From: Mesostigma viride
Taxonomy: Eukaryota > Streptophyta > Mesostigmatophyceae > Mesostigmatales > Mesostigmataceae
Assembly: GCA_009746045.1 (NCBI GenBank)
Contig: RPFO01000104.1
Span: forward strand, 2,914,296 to 2,978,295
Direction: 5' to 3'
Length of the DNA: 64,000 bases
Shown here in pieces: positions 1 to 14,300 of the stretch. Made by a program: the position numbers and the translations under genes. Every line of letters starts with the position of its first letter. Positions within the stretch are counted from its first letter, which is position 1. A model generated the notes under the pieces. The model ran no database searches. It was not told the origin of the DNA and saw only the letters and a program-made list of their open reading frames with translations.

Positions 1-85
1 CGCAAGGCAAGGCAAGCGCTACTGTTGTTCTCCGCAAGGCAAGGCAAGCGCTACTGTTGTTCTCCGCAAGGCAAGGCAGGCCCTA
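1..85. repeat. 32-bp tandem repeat, about 2.6 copies
   Basis: A 32-bp unit beginning CGCAAGGCAAGGCAAGCGCT is present twice perfectly and then partially at the left edge of the window, so the array may extend further left. No gene is visible from here to position 745. Confidence 0.85.
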
Positions 86-745
86 TTGTCGGAGTCCAAA
101 TTATTAGCCCTATTGATGGAGTCCAAACGACTAGCCTGCTCCTACCTTCTCCGATGGCATTTCCTGTCATTCCAGTCTTGCCAAGTATAGCTCCCCGAGA
201 GGATACCCTAACGACCCTGAGACTCAAGTTCTCATACATGCAGGGACCAGGGTGAGTATGTCCTACGATGCGTGGAAAAGTGAACCGTGGGTTGCCCTAT
301 GGCCTGATCCGAGGAGGCTCGACAGCCATCCACGGGCCTACCGCTTCGCACGGCAGCCCCGTACACAAACGGTTGGATGTCAATGCTAGGCAACATGTGC
401 ATTCAACAAAGATACACGCAAACAGTGTTTTTGTAAGACACAGCAGATAGAAGGGTACGTAGTGACTGGGGAGGCTGCAAGTATGCAACCCATCACATAA
501 ATACTGGGAATAGGTAGCGGTAGCCTTTCCCTTTTGCGAGTCATACAGACTGCGTGGCATGCGAGACCTGCCCCGCATGCCGGCCCGTGCATTCATCCCT
601 TGGCCCACCTCGGGTGTCGGCTACATGGCGGCTGGCTGGCATATGCTTCATGCCTAAGTAAACAAGCACTTGCGCGTCATGCGCATAGGCATGCCACAGA
701 GTACAATGCTAATGTCATTAGAAAAATGCTTACACAAAAGATAAA

Positions 746-3190
746 CAAAAACAAACAAACAAACAAACAAACAAACAAACAAACAAACGAACGAACGAAC
801 GAACGAACGAACGAACGAACGAACGAACGAACGAACGAACGAACGAACGAACGAACGAACGAACGAACGAACGAACGAACGAACGAACGAACGAACGAAC
901 GAACGAACGAACGAACGAACGAACGAACGAACGAACGAACGAACGAACGAACGAACGAACGAACGAACGAACGAACGAACGAACGAACGAACGAACGAAC
1001 GAACGAACGAACGAACGAACGAACGAACGAACGAACGAACGAACGAACGAACGAACGAACGAACGAACGAACGAACGAACGAACGAACGAACGAACGAAC
1101 GAACGAACGAACGAACGAACGAACGAACGAACGAACGAACGAACGAACGAACGAACGAACGAACGAACGAACGAACGAACGAACGAACGAACGAACGAAC
1201 GAACGAACGAACGAACGAACGAACGAACGAACGAACGAACGAACGAACGAACGAACGAACGAACGAACGAACGAACGAACGAACGAACGAACGAACGAAC
1301 GAACGAACGAACGAACGAACGAACGAACGAACGAACGAACGAACGAACGAACGAACGAACGAACGAACGAACGAACGAACGAACGAACGAACGAACGAAC
1401 GAACGAACGAACGAACGAACGAACGAACGAACGAACGAACGAACGAACGAACGAACGAACGAACGAACGAACGAACGAACGAACGAACGAACGAACGAAC
1501 GAACGAACGAACGAACGAACGAACGAACGAACGAACGAACGAACGAACGAACGAACGAACGAACGAACGAACGAACGAACGAACGAACGAACGAACGAAC
1601 GAACGAACGAACGAACGAACGAACGAACGAACGAACGAACGAACGAACGAACGAACGAACGAACGAACGAACGAACGAACGAACGAACGAACGAACGAAC
1701 GAACGAACGAACGAACGAACGAACGAACGAACGAACGAACGAACGAACGAACGAACGAACGAACGAACGAACGAACGAACGAACGAACGAACGAACGAAC
1801 GAACGAACGAACGAACGAACGAACGAACGAACGAACGAACGAACGAACGAACGAACGAACGAACGAACGAACGAACGAACGAACGAACGAACGAACGAAC
1901 GAACGAACGAACGAACGAACGAACGAACGAACGAACGAACGAACGAACGAACGAACGAACGAACGAACGAACGAACGAACGAACGAACGAACGAACGAAC
2001 GAACGAACGAACGAACGAACGAACGAACGAACGAACGAACGAACGAACGAACGAACGAACGAACGAACGAACGAACGAACGAACGAACGAACGAACGAAC
2101 GAACGAACGAACGAACGAACGAACGAACGAACGAACGAACGAACGAACGAACGAACGAACGAACGAACGAACGAACGAACGAACGAACGAACGAACGAAC
2201 GAACGAACGAACGAACGAACGAACGAACGAACGAACGAACGAACGAACGAACGAACGAACGAACGAACGAACGAACGAACGAACGAACGAACGAACGAAC
2301 GAACGAACGAACGAACGAACGAACGAACGAACGAACGAACGAACGAACGAACGAACGAACGAACGAACGAACGAACGAACGAACGAACGAACGAACGAAC
2401 GAACGAACGAACGAACGAACGAACGAACGAACGAACGAACGAACGAACGAACGAACGAACGAACGAACGAACGAACGAACGAACGAACGAACGAACGAAC
2501 GAACGAACGAACGAACGAACGAACGAACGAACGAACGAACGAACGAACGAACGAACGAACGAACGAACGAACGAACGAACGAACGAACGAACGAACGAAC
2601 GAACGAACGAACGAACGAACGAACGAACGAACGAACGAACGAACGAACGAACGAACGAACGAACGAACGAACGAACGAACGAACGAACGAACGAACGAAC
2701 GAACGAACGAACGAACGAACGAACGAACGAACGACGAACGAACGAACGAACGAACGAACGAACGAACGAACGAACGAACGAACGAACGAACGAACGAACG
2801 AACGAACGAACGAACGAACGAACGAACGAACGAACGAACGAACGAACGAACGAACGAACGAACGAACGAACGAACGAACGAACGAACGAACGAACGAACG
2901 AACGAACGAACGAACGAACGAACGAACGAACGAACGAACGAACGAACGAACGAACGAACGAACGAACGAACGAACGAACGAACGAACGAACGAACGAACG
3001 AACGAACGAACGAACGAACGAACGAACGAACGAACGAACGAACGAACGAACGAACGAACGAACGAACGAACGAACGAACGAACGAACGAACGAACGAACG
3101 AACGAACGAACGAACGAACGAACGAACGAACGAACGAACGAACGAACGAACGAACGAACGAACAAACAAACAAACAAACAAACAAACAAA
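746..3190. repeat. Giant AACG tetranucleotide microsatellite flanked by AAAC repeats
   Basis: About 594 consecutive AACG units (roughly 785-3162) are bordered on both sides by AAAC units. The only interruption I see is a one-base deletion near 2734. The array is open in several frames on both strands (repeating NERT on plus, SFVR on minus), but this follows from the 4-bp period lacking stop codons and is not evidence of a gene. Assembled length may be approximate. Confidence 0.97.
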
Positions 3191-5075
3191 GATCGTCTGC
3201 ATCATGCCCCAGCGCACACGCATCATCGCGTCTAGTGGTCGCCTTAGTCAGTCCACCAGCGTATCATGCAGTTTTCTACATGGGGCTCACCCAGCCAGAC
3301 CCTGTGGGGGCTGGAATTCAGGAGTACATCTCCCCAAACATGATTTATACCAAACCATTTCTACTATAACAATGGAAGCCCAAGCAAAAGCCACAAAAAC
3401 GACATACTGGGTGGCCCACGAGGTCGGGCAAAGCTAGCATTACTCTTGCAGTGGTATCCCGTGCTGCTCACTGCCTCGCACTGCCTCGCACTGCCTAGCC
3501 TGGCAATGCCCCTTTAAGGATACCGACCACAAACATCCGGTCCAAAGAAAAGGCTCACTCGCAGGAACTTGGGATCTTGTCCCCTACCAGGCGTGCTCAT
3601 TTCAGGAATATCTTCCCCCCCCCCCACACCCCCCTTTCCCCCCCCAGAAGACAAAAAAAACACCTATTGGCATCCAAGCACCGATGGCTCTCTAAACCTA
3701 AATATAGATGTGGGTGCGACTGTGACATGCATGTTCATGCGAACGTACGATGGCAACAACCCATGATGAGGCAGGGTACAGCAGGGACACCCCCGAGACT
3801 CCCTGCAGCCGCGTGAAATCGTCGGATGCCACGAGCGGCTCCGCGAAGGCACTGCCAGGTCCTGCAGGCAACAAAGTTTGTTACGCGGATCACATGGGAC
3901 GGTTATCAGGCTACAGTGCAGGGACCGACATTGGGTTCTTTTCTCCGTTTTCAGATGCCGTTTGCTCTCGACGTTCAAGGTGCATGAAGGCGCATGAGTT
4001 GGATGCATCTACTTCAGGCCCCCGGGTGAGGAGTACTAAATTTCACTGACTAAACAGCATCAACATGAGAGTGAGAGATTCCACATTGTTCATCCCGTCA
4101 ACGCAGCGTTCGTAGAAGAAACCCTAGTTGCAAGCATCCACCAACCTGTGAGGGCCAAAGGTGCTGTCGCTAAGGTTGCCATCATGAGCTCCCGTCGCGA
4201 CAATGCCAGGCCTGCACATTCACGGTCGGGACACGTGCCAGGCGCAGAATCCTGCATTTGGCATGTGGATACCGGGTGTCTTCTGCATTGCAGAGGCTTG
4301 GCCGCAATTAGCCGTGGTAGTGGAAAAATCCTACCAGAGGAGCCAACGTTTAGTTGGCCATGTAGACGAACTGTGGATTGGCAAGTAACGCCTGCCATTT
4401 CATCAGATTATGCCTTTTAAAAAAAAGTACTCAGCAGAGGAAATAATTAATTGAGCTATTAGATACTTTGTCTGTCGGACACGACGGCAAACTACGGTGC
4501 CATTATCCCGTCGAAGCCGAGAAGGACATGCAGGTTCACGTAGGTGAGATCCATATGCGCTGTAGTGCGTATCTCACCTGCGTTTTATCCATTACGTCGT
4601 GTTGCGTACGTTCGTGTCAACTGCCAAGAGCAAACAAGAGGGCTGGGACAAGCGCGAGATTTTTACCGCGCCATATGGCAGCATAAAATTATGCATGCCG
4701 AGTTGCCCTGCCCAATTCCCGCGTCTGCCCAGGCGCGGCGTCGTGTTTTGTGCACAGCGTGGTGATCCCTTATTACGTGGAACTTCGCCACGTGTCCGGA
4801 GGCTTGACAGCACTCACATGCAGGTCACATGCAGGTCTGGTTTTTCCACAACGTTGCCGAGAGATGGACGCCCAGTTGGTTTTTCCTAGGCTGGCAAAAC
4901 GGGATTCTGCAAACAGTGCACAGCTCCCGTCTTGTCACTTCGCCAAACCATGCGGATTTGTTGACATGGTTCCTTACAGTGATGAAATAAGACAAAACCA
5001 GGGAGTCTATTAATTTTCGTCACCTACGATGTTCTTGTTTACCTAAAGAATTTACGTGTAAACGGCGTGTGTGCC
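3191..5075. other. No recognisable gene
   Basis: Unique sequence with short open frames only. A small tandem repeat of CACTGCCTCG lies near 3475-3500 and C-rich tracts at 3610-3650. I found no exon that joins in phase to the gene downstream of 7942. Confidence 0.5.
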
Positions 5076-5390
5076 TTAACCCCTAAACCGTCCTCGTGCC
5101 GATTTTCGACTGCGAGTTTTTCTCATGCCTCACATTCGGCATGAGTTTGTGCGCCCTGTAGGGATTTGGCGGGAGGGTTTTGGCGGGAACCAACTAGACC
5201 ACCGAAAAGATCTAGATTCACTCTATCCGTAGGACACTTGTCTGACCGTATTTGACCACCGTATCAGGGTGGAAACCCTGGTCAAAGTCAACAGGGTACC
5301 CTGGTGCATGCAGGTTTGGGCGGTAAAAAAAATTGACAAAAACGTACGAAAACGAAGGATGCGAAAAAAGGGGGGAGCGCGGACGTAGAC

Positions 5391-6536
5391 ATGGCGGACG
5401 AAATGCAGGCAGATATACGGACTTTCAAGGTAAAGAAGGGCATTTTCATGGCAGTGCCTGTGGAAAAATTCGGACGAGACTGGGCGATAGAGCAGTATGG
5501 GGAAAAACAAAGCGAGGTACGTTTGCCGGGCAAGGTAGTGACAGTGAACAGGTCCGGAGATGGTGCACGGTGCTATTTCCCGGACGACAAGCTCACGTAC
5601 CCATTCACCCGTGAGCAGATTTTCATATATTCGTGCAGCTCAGATGAGTACGAAGCTCTAGTGAAAGAATGCGCCGCCAGGAAGGTCCCAACGGCAGGTA
5701 GCAGTGACGATGATAGCGAGCAGGGCCAGGATAGCGATTCTGACGCCGGCGAGGACGACGACGACAAATCCGAGGATATCGAGCTGCCCACACCGGTCAA
5801 GCGACGCGAGCCGGGGAAGCGCGCTGTCGGCAACCCGAAGAAGAACCCAGCCATCAGCCACGCCCCGAAAAGGCGCCGTCAGACCAAGGCGGCGGCCAGC
5901 GAGAGCGTTGTCTCGGACGCTTCCGATGACGACTTTGTTTACCAGAAGGGTGCGGAGGGTCCGGTGCCGAGCGGTGAGGCTGAGCTCGATGATTCGTTTT
6001 TCCTAACGACACTCCTGCCACTGAGGAGCCAGCCGAGACTGTCTGGAAATCTGGTTTCGGCAAGCCAGGTGTGTTTCCTTTTCCCGATACTCCGGTGCTG
6101 TCGCCGATGACGGGTACCGCCTGCTATCAAAACCTTTCCCCTGCCCAGCTCGAGTTTGGGCCCCTCGGGCTGTTCTCCCTTTTCTGGTCCCAACGTGATG
6201 TCGTGGCCAAGATTGTCAAGGAGACCAACGACTATGCTGAGCTCAAGGGGGCGGGCAAGCCAGGTGAGCGTGAGTGGCACCCCTTAACAATGCATGAGAT
6301 GGGCAAATTTCTGGGTGGAGCAGGTGCTGTGCCAACTGTGCTGCGCGCAAGGCAGGAAGCACAAGACCTCGGTCATGTGCGAGCACTGTGACATGGCGTT
6401 CTGCAGCAACAGCGAGCGGAACTGCTTCGGCCTCTTCCACTCCGGGCAGGTGGAGGGGCTGGACTTCAACGTGACGAAGCAGCGGGTATGGCAGCGCCTC
6501 TCCCAGCGTGGCGAATGCGCCAAGAATTTCAAGGGC
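5391..6536 (+). pseudogene. piggyBac-like transposase relic lacking its DDE core
   Basis: The frame opens at ATG 5391 with an acidic, Ser/Asp-rich N-terminal region and a basic KRREPGKR/PKRRRQ stretch that may be a nuclear localisation signal. Near 6000 the frame shifts by one base at a T-run. The new frame reads GLFSLFW...IVKETNDYAE...WHPLTMHEMGKFLG, the start of the piggyBac transposase domain. The text then jumps near 6315, again with a frame change, straight to a cysteine-rich C-terminal end containing CQLC, CEHCDMAFC and CFGLFH, as in the terminal zinc-binding domain of piggyBac proteins. The middle, with the catalytic aspartates, is missing. So this is an internally deleted, frameshifted copy that cannot encode active transposase. 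Confidence 0.8.
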
Positions 6537-7085
6537 GCCACTACCACGAGGGGTCAGCAGCCACCACCCGGAAGCTCAAGGGGGTGGCGCGGCGCCGCCA
6601 TCTCAGGGCGGAGCATGTCCGCCTGGGATATAGTCCTACGGAGGCTGACTAAGAATGCTAGCATTTGTTGCCTACGTGGCATGGCGTTTGGCCTTTCCTG
6701 CCCGCGCTCATGCGCGCCGTGTATCACCATGGGCCGGCATGGTTTGAAGTGTGTGTTATTGTTTCATGGACCCACCTGTGCATGTGTTATTTGGTTTCAT
6801 GTTGTTAGCCTGCATGGGTTATTGTTTCATGGTCATGTCTTATTAGCTTTCATGTTTATGCATAACTTGTGCAGTTTGAAAATCTGCTCCGTGATGGTCA
6901 CAGTGCCACCTATTTCTAGTTGGCAATTTTCAGTGTTACTGCATGCATGGTCCCTTGGTCACTAATTTATCTAGGAGTGCTGGGATGTTTTGACTTTGTG
7001 TGCAAGGTCCATCATGCATGTAAAAATAAGTACCACAGTATCAGCGGGTCTGCAAGCATTTACGCTTATTGTGGCATATATTTGT

Positions 7086-7601
7086 GCCACATAGGAGCTG
7101 GAATAAACATAATCATGCATGTTTCATGCTTACCTATCATTTCCATGTTCAAAACTGCACTAGGATGTTTATTCTAGCCCCCCCAAACTGGTCACTCAGA
7201 ATAGTCACCAGCTATTTTTAGCATTATCTTGTGGGTCCCTGGGTGAAACAAGACATGTAAGTGTTTGGATGTAGTGCTTGGGTACAGTTGCAGTCCCCCC
7301 TGAAATACTAGGGTGAAATCCAAGGTATACGTGCTCCATCATGTATGATAAGGTTGTGAACCCCGTACTCGCGGCCCGCGCGTAGTCGTCTCCAATCATA
7401 TCCGGCAGGGACCTGTAGTGGTTATGGCAGGTATTGGTGGCACACAGGTTGGAATAAGTGTTAGCATGCATGTTTGCCCATACTCCATGCTTGCATATCG
7501 TTTCCATGTTCAAAACTGCACTAGGATGCCTATTTTAGCCCCCCAAAAACTCGCGACTCGAAATAGTCACCAGTTATTTTTAGCACCAGCTGATGGGTCC
7601 C
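7086..7601. repeat. Two diverged ~165-bp direct repeats inside the piggyBac element
   Basis: 7086-7246 and 7435-7601 share long stretches, including TTTCCATGTTCAAAACTGCA, a run of C after TTTTAGC/TTCTAGC, AATAGTCACCAG and GGGTCCCTGGG. The second copy is probably an internal duplication of non-coding transposon sequence. Confidence 0.8.
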
Positions 7602-8039
7602 TGGGGGAGTTACAATTTTTAGTGTTTGTATCCCATCCTAACTAAAAAATCTATCTACAAAACCAACCCCAGGGTCAACTCATTGAGGAAAGGGGTCTAT
7701 CATCCATTATAAGGGTGTCACCGCGCACACTCACCGTACCCCCCTGAGGGGGGGGCTATTTATAGAGCAGGGGGGGCTAGCACTGGGACCACCCACTATA
7801 CCTCCAGGTGGGCCCTAATATGGTTATGCTTGGTTCCTAGTATGGTCTAGAAAAAATAATTAGGCTGAATGGGGGCACCTGTGGCATACTGTGCAACTCG
7901 TGACTCATTTTAGTCACGAGTCAAAGACGGTTGAGGGGTTAAATTGGGTTTCGTCATCGGGAAGTAATCAGACACAGTGGTTCCCAGGAAAGGAGGTCTC
8001 CCCGAAAGGGAGGCTGAGGAAGAGGCTAAACGACAGAAG

Positions 8040-9935
<1,896 letters not shown>

Positions 9936-11363
9936 GGGGAACAGCTCTACGGTAACTGGGCTGTAGGGATAGTTCAGCTCTCTAGATAAGAAGTGATCTT
10001 GCTTTGAGCTTGTAGGCACGCATCAGAGGTGGCTCTGCAGTGGCTTTATAGCAAGCCGCTTTGTTCGATCAATTAGAACACCGAGACAGTTTTTTCGAGG
10101 GACACTGCCGATTGATCTGGGCATGTGGGGCCGTGCAGATCGTACAGTATACCCAGCCGGGTGGCAAACAGTTTGTGCTGAAAATCATGACACATTGTTG
10201 TCTCTTTGACATTGTGATGCATATGCTCATGACCAATGTCCTTCAATATTACTGCGCATATGCCTCGATAATGGGAGGCCTCCCATTGATTACCGGCCGG
10301 TAAAAGCAAAAAGTTGATCAAACCACATAGTTAGGATCTAAGCAATCGAAAACTTATTGCCATTTGCCAATACACTAAAAAGGTCCAGGCTACAGTGTTT
10401 TTTATAGTGGCGTTTTGCCGCTAATTGTGGCGGTGCGGCACCAAATTTGGTGATTAATTTGTGGCGGGTTAATTAACACCCTTTGGCATGCAAGGGGACC
10501 CATACGCCACAATTTGGCGGTGCTGTTCTACTTTCTCGTTTCCATTCGCCACAGTGTGGCCGTGCATATAAGTCGACCCTACTACAGCTAACGCCACGAT
10601 TGGCTGTGTCAGAACACTCCGGCCTCTGCCACAAACCGCCCTCTAGAACAACAACCGACAACAACAACAACTCCGCATCTGAAGGCCACTCTGCAGTGGT
10701 CTGTCGATACGTCGGCACTGAGCACTGAGCAGGGGCCGCATAACACTCACTCGCTGTTATGTTGGCCCTTGAAGCGCCGCGCCGGTCTACTTGTAGTTTC
10801 TGCGCTGGAGATTAATCACGTCGCTGCACCAAGGAGAGTTAGACGAAAGCCCCTTGGGTGCCACGCCACACGTGGCCGTGCCGGGCCCAAGTATTATTGG
10901 CTAAAAGCCACACGGTGGCCGAGTCAGCAGTTGTTCCGGCAGTTGAAAATGCCACACGTGGCCTAGTTCAAAAACCCTGCCTATGATCAACCTATTAGTT
11001 TCAGTTTTACTGGGTCGGTTGACCTCGCTTCGTTCCGGAGTAATAACAAGCCGGCTCCTAAGGGCACATGCAACGCATGCATGCATGCGGCCGTGACATC
11101 GATCTAGGGTTTCCATTAACGAGTACCTAGGTCAAGCTTAATGGCCACCATGCGCCGGTATAGATAATGTACCATACCTGCTCACCACCGTCCTAAACAG
11201 CCTTTGTAATGTACACAAATATACAAAAGTTTCGTGCACATGCATATGTGCGCTCATGAATCAATATCGAGCACTGGGGCTGGCAGGCCAGCATATCATG
11301 GCTGATCCGGTCCCTGTGCTCAAGTGTGATAAAATTAGAAGTTAAATTGCTACATCTTGTGCT
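9936..11363. other. Intergenic, no gene; cluster of GCCAC/GTGGC palindromes
   Basis: No supported coding exon. Between 10390 and 10970 many short palindromic pairings of GCCAC with GTGGC or GGCGG occur, such as GCCACACGTGGC near 10866 and 10951. A transposon footprint or regulatory cluster is possible but unproven. Confidence 0.4.
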
Positions 11364-14300
11364 CTAGTGAAGGTAGGCGTAAGCATCGACCCGCCGCAGC
11401 CAGCCTTGCAACCACCGGTCTTCTCTCCGCTCCTTGGCTGCCAGGGACACCCGCCGCGATAGCACCTGCACACACGTAGAAGGGAAGTTGGATCCATATT
11501 CAAGGCAGCGCATGCATGCTGGCATCAGCATACTCGATGCTAATCAGGCACGAACTGATGTGAGATATACAAGGTTCCAACCCGATTCCTGCCCATTGAT
11601 GCAGCCCATGTCTTGACCGCACCTCACCTTTCTAGCATCTGCTTTGCTATCCCGGTACTTCTTGCTGTATTGCACCCACCGTTGCCCCCGCACCATGATG
11701 CGGAGAGAGCACTCTGTGGCCTAGATGCCCATTTAGGGCAGTGAGGGAAGCTAGGGCGCCCCCCCTCCTCGTTGTGTATGAGGTTGAAGGTTCCCTTATT
11801 GGTACCCATGTGACGTAGTGGAATGGATCACCTAACTCGATTACTACCTTCACAAGCACCACATACAGCATTCCGTTCCCCCCAACTGAATGCAATAAAT
11901 GTCGCACCAATTCATGCGATCTTGCTAACAAGTTGTCTCAAACGTATGCATGAGTGTTTTTCTCATTACATGGTGTGTCCTATATCAGATGGCATGTTGG
12001 TGGATGCTGTAAGTAACTATTCCAATAAGACCCCAGTTGGGCGCTTGATATTAGAGATATTTGGAAGACGTTAGGGTGTTCGTGCTCCTATGTCCTCGTC
12101 AGCCACAGAGCGAAGCCACATAGCTGAGCATGTAACTGGTGGCGGCCAGAAGCCACATAGCTGAGCATGCAACTGGTGGCGGCGGCCAGAAGCCACAGAG
12201 CTGAGCATACAACTGGTTGCGGCCGAAGCCACATAGCTGAGCATGCAACTGGTGGCGGTCAGAAGCCACATAGCTGAGCATGCAACTGGTGGCGGCGGCC
12301 AGAAGCCACATAGCTGAGCATGCAACTGGTGGCGGCCAGAAGCCACAGAGCTGAGCATGCAACTGGTGGCGGCCAGAAGCCACAGAGCTGAGCATGCAAC
12401 TGGTGGCGGTATGAAGCCACATAGCTGAGCATGCAACTGGTGGCGGTATGAAGCCACATAGCTGAGCATGCAACTGGTGGCGGCCAGAAGCCACATAGCT
12501 GAGCATGCAACTGGTAGCGGCCAGAAGCCACATAGCTGAGCATGCAACTGGTAGCGGTCAAAAGCCACATAGCTGAGCATGCAACTGGTAGCCGCGGCGA
12601 TGCATGATTGGAAAGCCATGAGAAAACAAAGACACATGCCTGCACCTATGATTGCCTGGGAGAGCTGCAATTCGAATTTGAAGCTCACTTACTACGTACT
12701 GACTTTTTTTTTGTATACAACAAAGGCACTCACCACCATGGCAGCTTTGACAAACGCGTCCTTTGGGTCCACCTCTGGCAGCTGCCCCACCGTCTGCCAC
12801 TGCCCCATCGCGGTGAGCACCTGCAGAAGGCCCCAGCCCTGGCCCGCGTAGCGCTCGCTCGGCTGCACGCCCTCCCCCTGTGCGGCATGACGAAGTACAT
12901 TAATTAATTAATTAATTAAACTCGTGCTCCCGTTGGGGAGTCACGGAGCACCGAAGTGCTTTTAATCCCTGTGTGTGCACTACAGGAGAAAGGGCAGAGA
13001 CCCCCAGTCTCCTTCATGCCAAAGGCATGCCACAGCTGCAATCGGATGTACAGACGAAGTACATACAACATACATAGTAACATGTCAATAAAATGGTAGC
13101 AGTGAGCAAGAAACACAGATTAGCGGCTGCACGCCCTCCCCTGTGCGGCACGAAGAAACATGATATACCCTGGTAAATGTTTAACTTCATGCAAGGAATG
13201 CATACCCAACCACTAACACTGCAAGCCCTCCGCCTGCGGCAAGCGCATGATATCACACAAGGAAAACGCGCACACACAACACAGTAACGAAAGAAAGAAG
13301 AAGCAAGAGCTGAATACTTCCTGCATACACGCACGGGGGGGAATGCACGCGGCATGTTTGGCTGTAGTGTCATCACCCTCATCATCATAAACAAGAAAGG
13401 CAGCACACCTTGAAGTGCACATAGTCCAGCAGCGCGAACATGCCGCCCGGTTCCAGGGACAGCTGGTGGAAGCGCTGCAGCAGCGCACGCCGCTCCTCCG
13501 GCGGTGAGTGGGCCACCAGCAGCGGCACCTGTGGCAACACGGGCAGATGCACGGGATCAGACATTGTCGGTCTGGATATGTAACATGCCCCCAACTGCCA
13601 ACATGTATATGTTAACAGTTCAGATATAGAATGATGATGTTGGAAAATACTATGATGTCACTACACATTAAGTGATACATACATATCCCCTGATTACTGG
13701 CCACACCAAGTAGTAGGGGCAAGCACATACTCATGGGATGGGGCAGTTCTCGATTAAGCGTACTGCCTTGGTGAGATGCGTGACCATGACAGGATCACAT
13801 GAGGGCAAATAGGATGTAAGGCAGTTAATTAATTTAATAATTAATTAAGGATGTAAGGCAGATGTATAGTAGTAGTACGAAAACAACTTTATCTTGAAAC
13901 ATGCATACCGTCCTGGTAAGTTGCAAGGTTACGAAGCCAATATCTAGCAGAGCATCTAGCGGGTGATGCATAGAGGTGCAGCGAGAAACAAACTCCAAAT
14001 CAAACAACTCCTCATCAAACTCATCATACCCACCACCTTGGCAAGCCGCGTGGTCATGAAGCCACGCTGGAGCAACTAGGAGGTGGCGCATAGAGGTGTA
14101 GCGAGAAACAAACTCCACATCAAACAACTCCTCATCAAACTCATCATACCCACCACCTTGGCAAGCCGCGTGGTCATGAAGCCACGCTGGAGCAACTAGC
14201 AGGCGGTGCATAGAGGTGTAACACGAGAAAAACTCCTCATCAAGCTCATAAGAAACACACCGCCTTGGTCAGCCGCGCGATCATGAAGCGCGCCTGCAGT

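Larger units (their letters stand above)
5076..7942 (+). mobile_element. Non-autonomous piggyBac-type DNA transposon
   Basis: TTAA target copies lie at 5076-5079 and 7939-7942. Just inside are 13-bp terminal inverted repeats: CCCCTAAACCGTC at 5080-5092, and the complement of CCCCTCAACCGTC at 7926-7938 (12 of 13 match). Each end carries a subterminal hairpin: CTCATGCC/GGCATGAG at 5122-5145 and ACTCGTGACT/AGTCACGAGT at 7896-7921. TTAA targets, CCC-starting ends and a piggyBac-like coding relic inside together identify the superfamily. The element ends 98 bp before the start codon of the next gene. Confidence 0.88.

Noticed and set aside
534-3437. 967-residue NERT-repeat open frame, and ~840-residue SFVR-repeat frames on the minus strand
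   Set aside because: Produced by the AACG microsatellite, which has no stop codon in any frame; several overlapping frames on both strands are equally open.
12071-12688. Open frames with a repeated CMLSYVASGRHQLHAQLCGF-type unit
   Set aside because: They translate the minisatellite in several frames at once. The region is the last intron of the minus-strand gene, with phase-matched exons on both sides.
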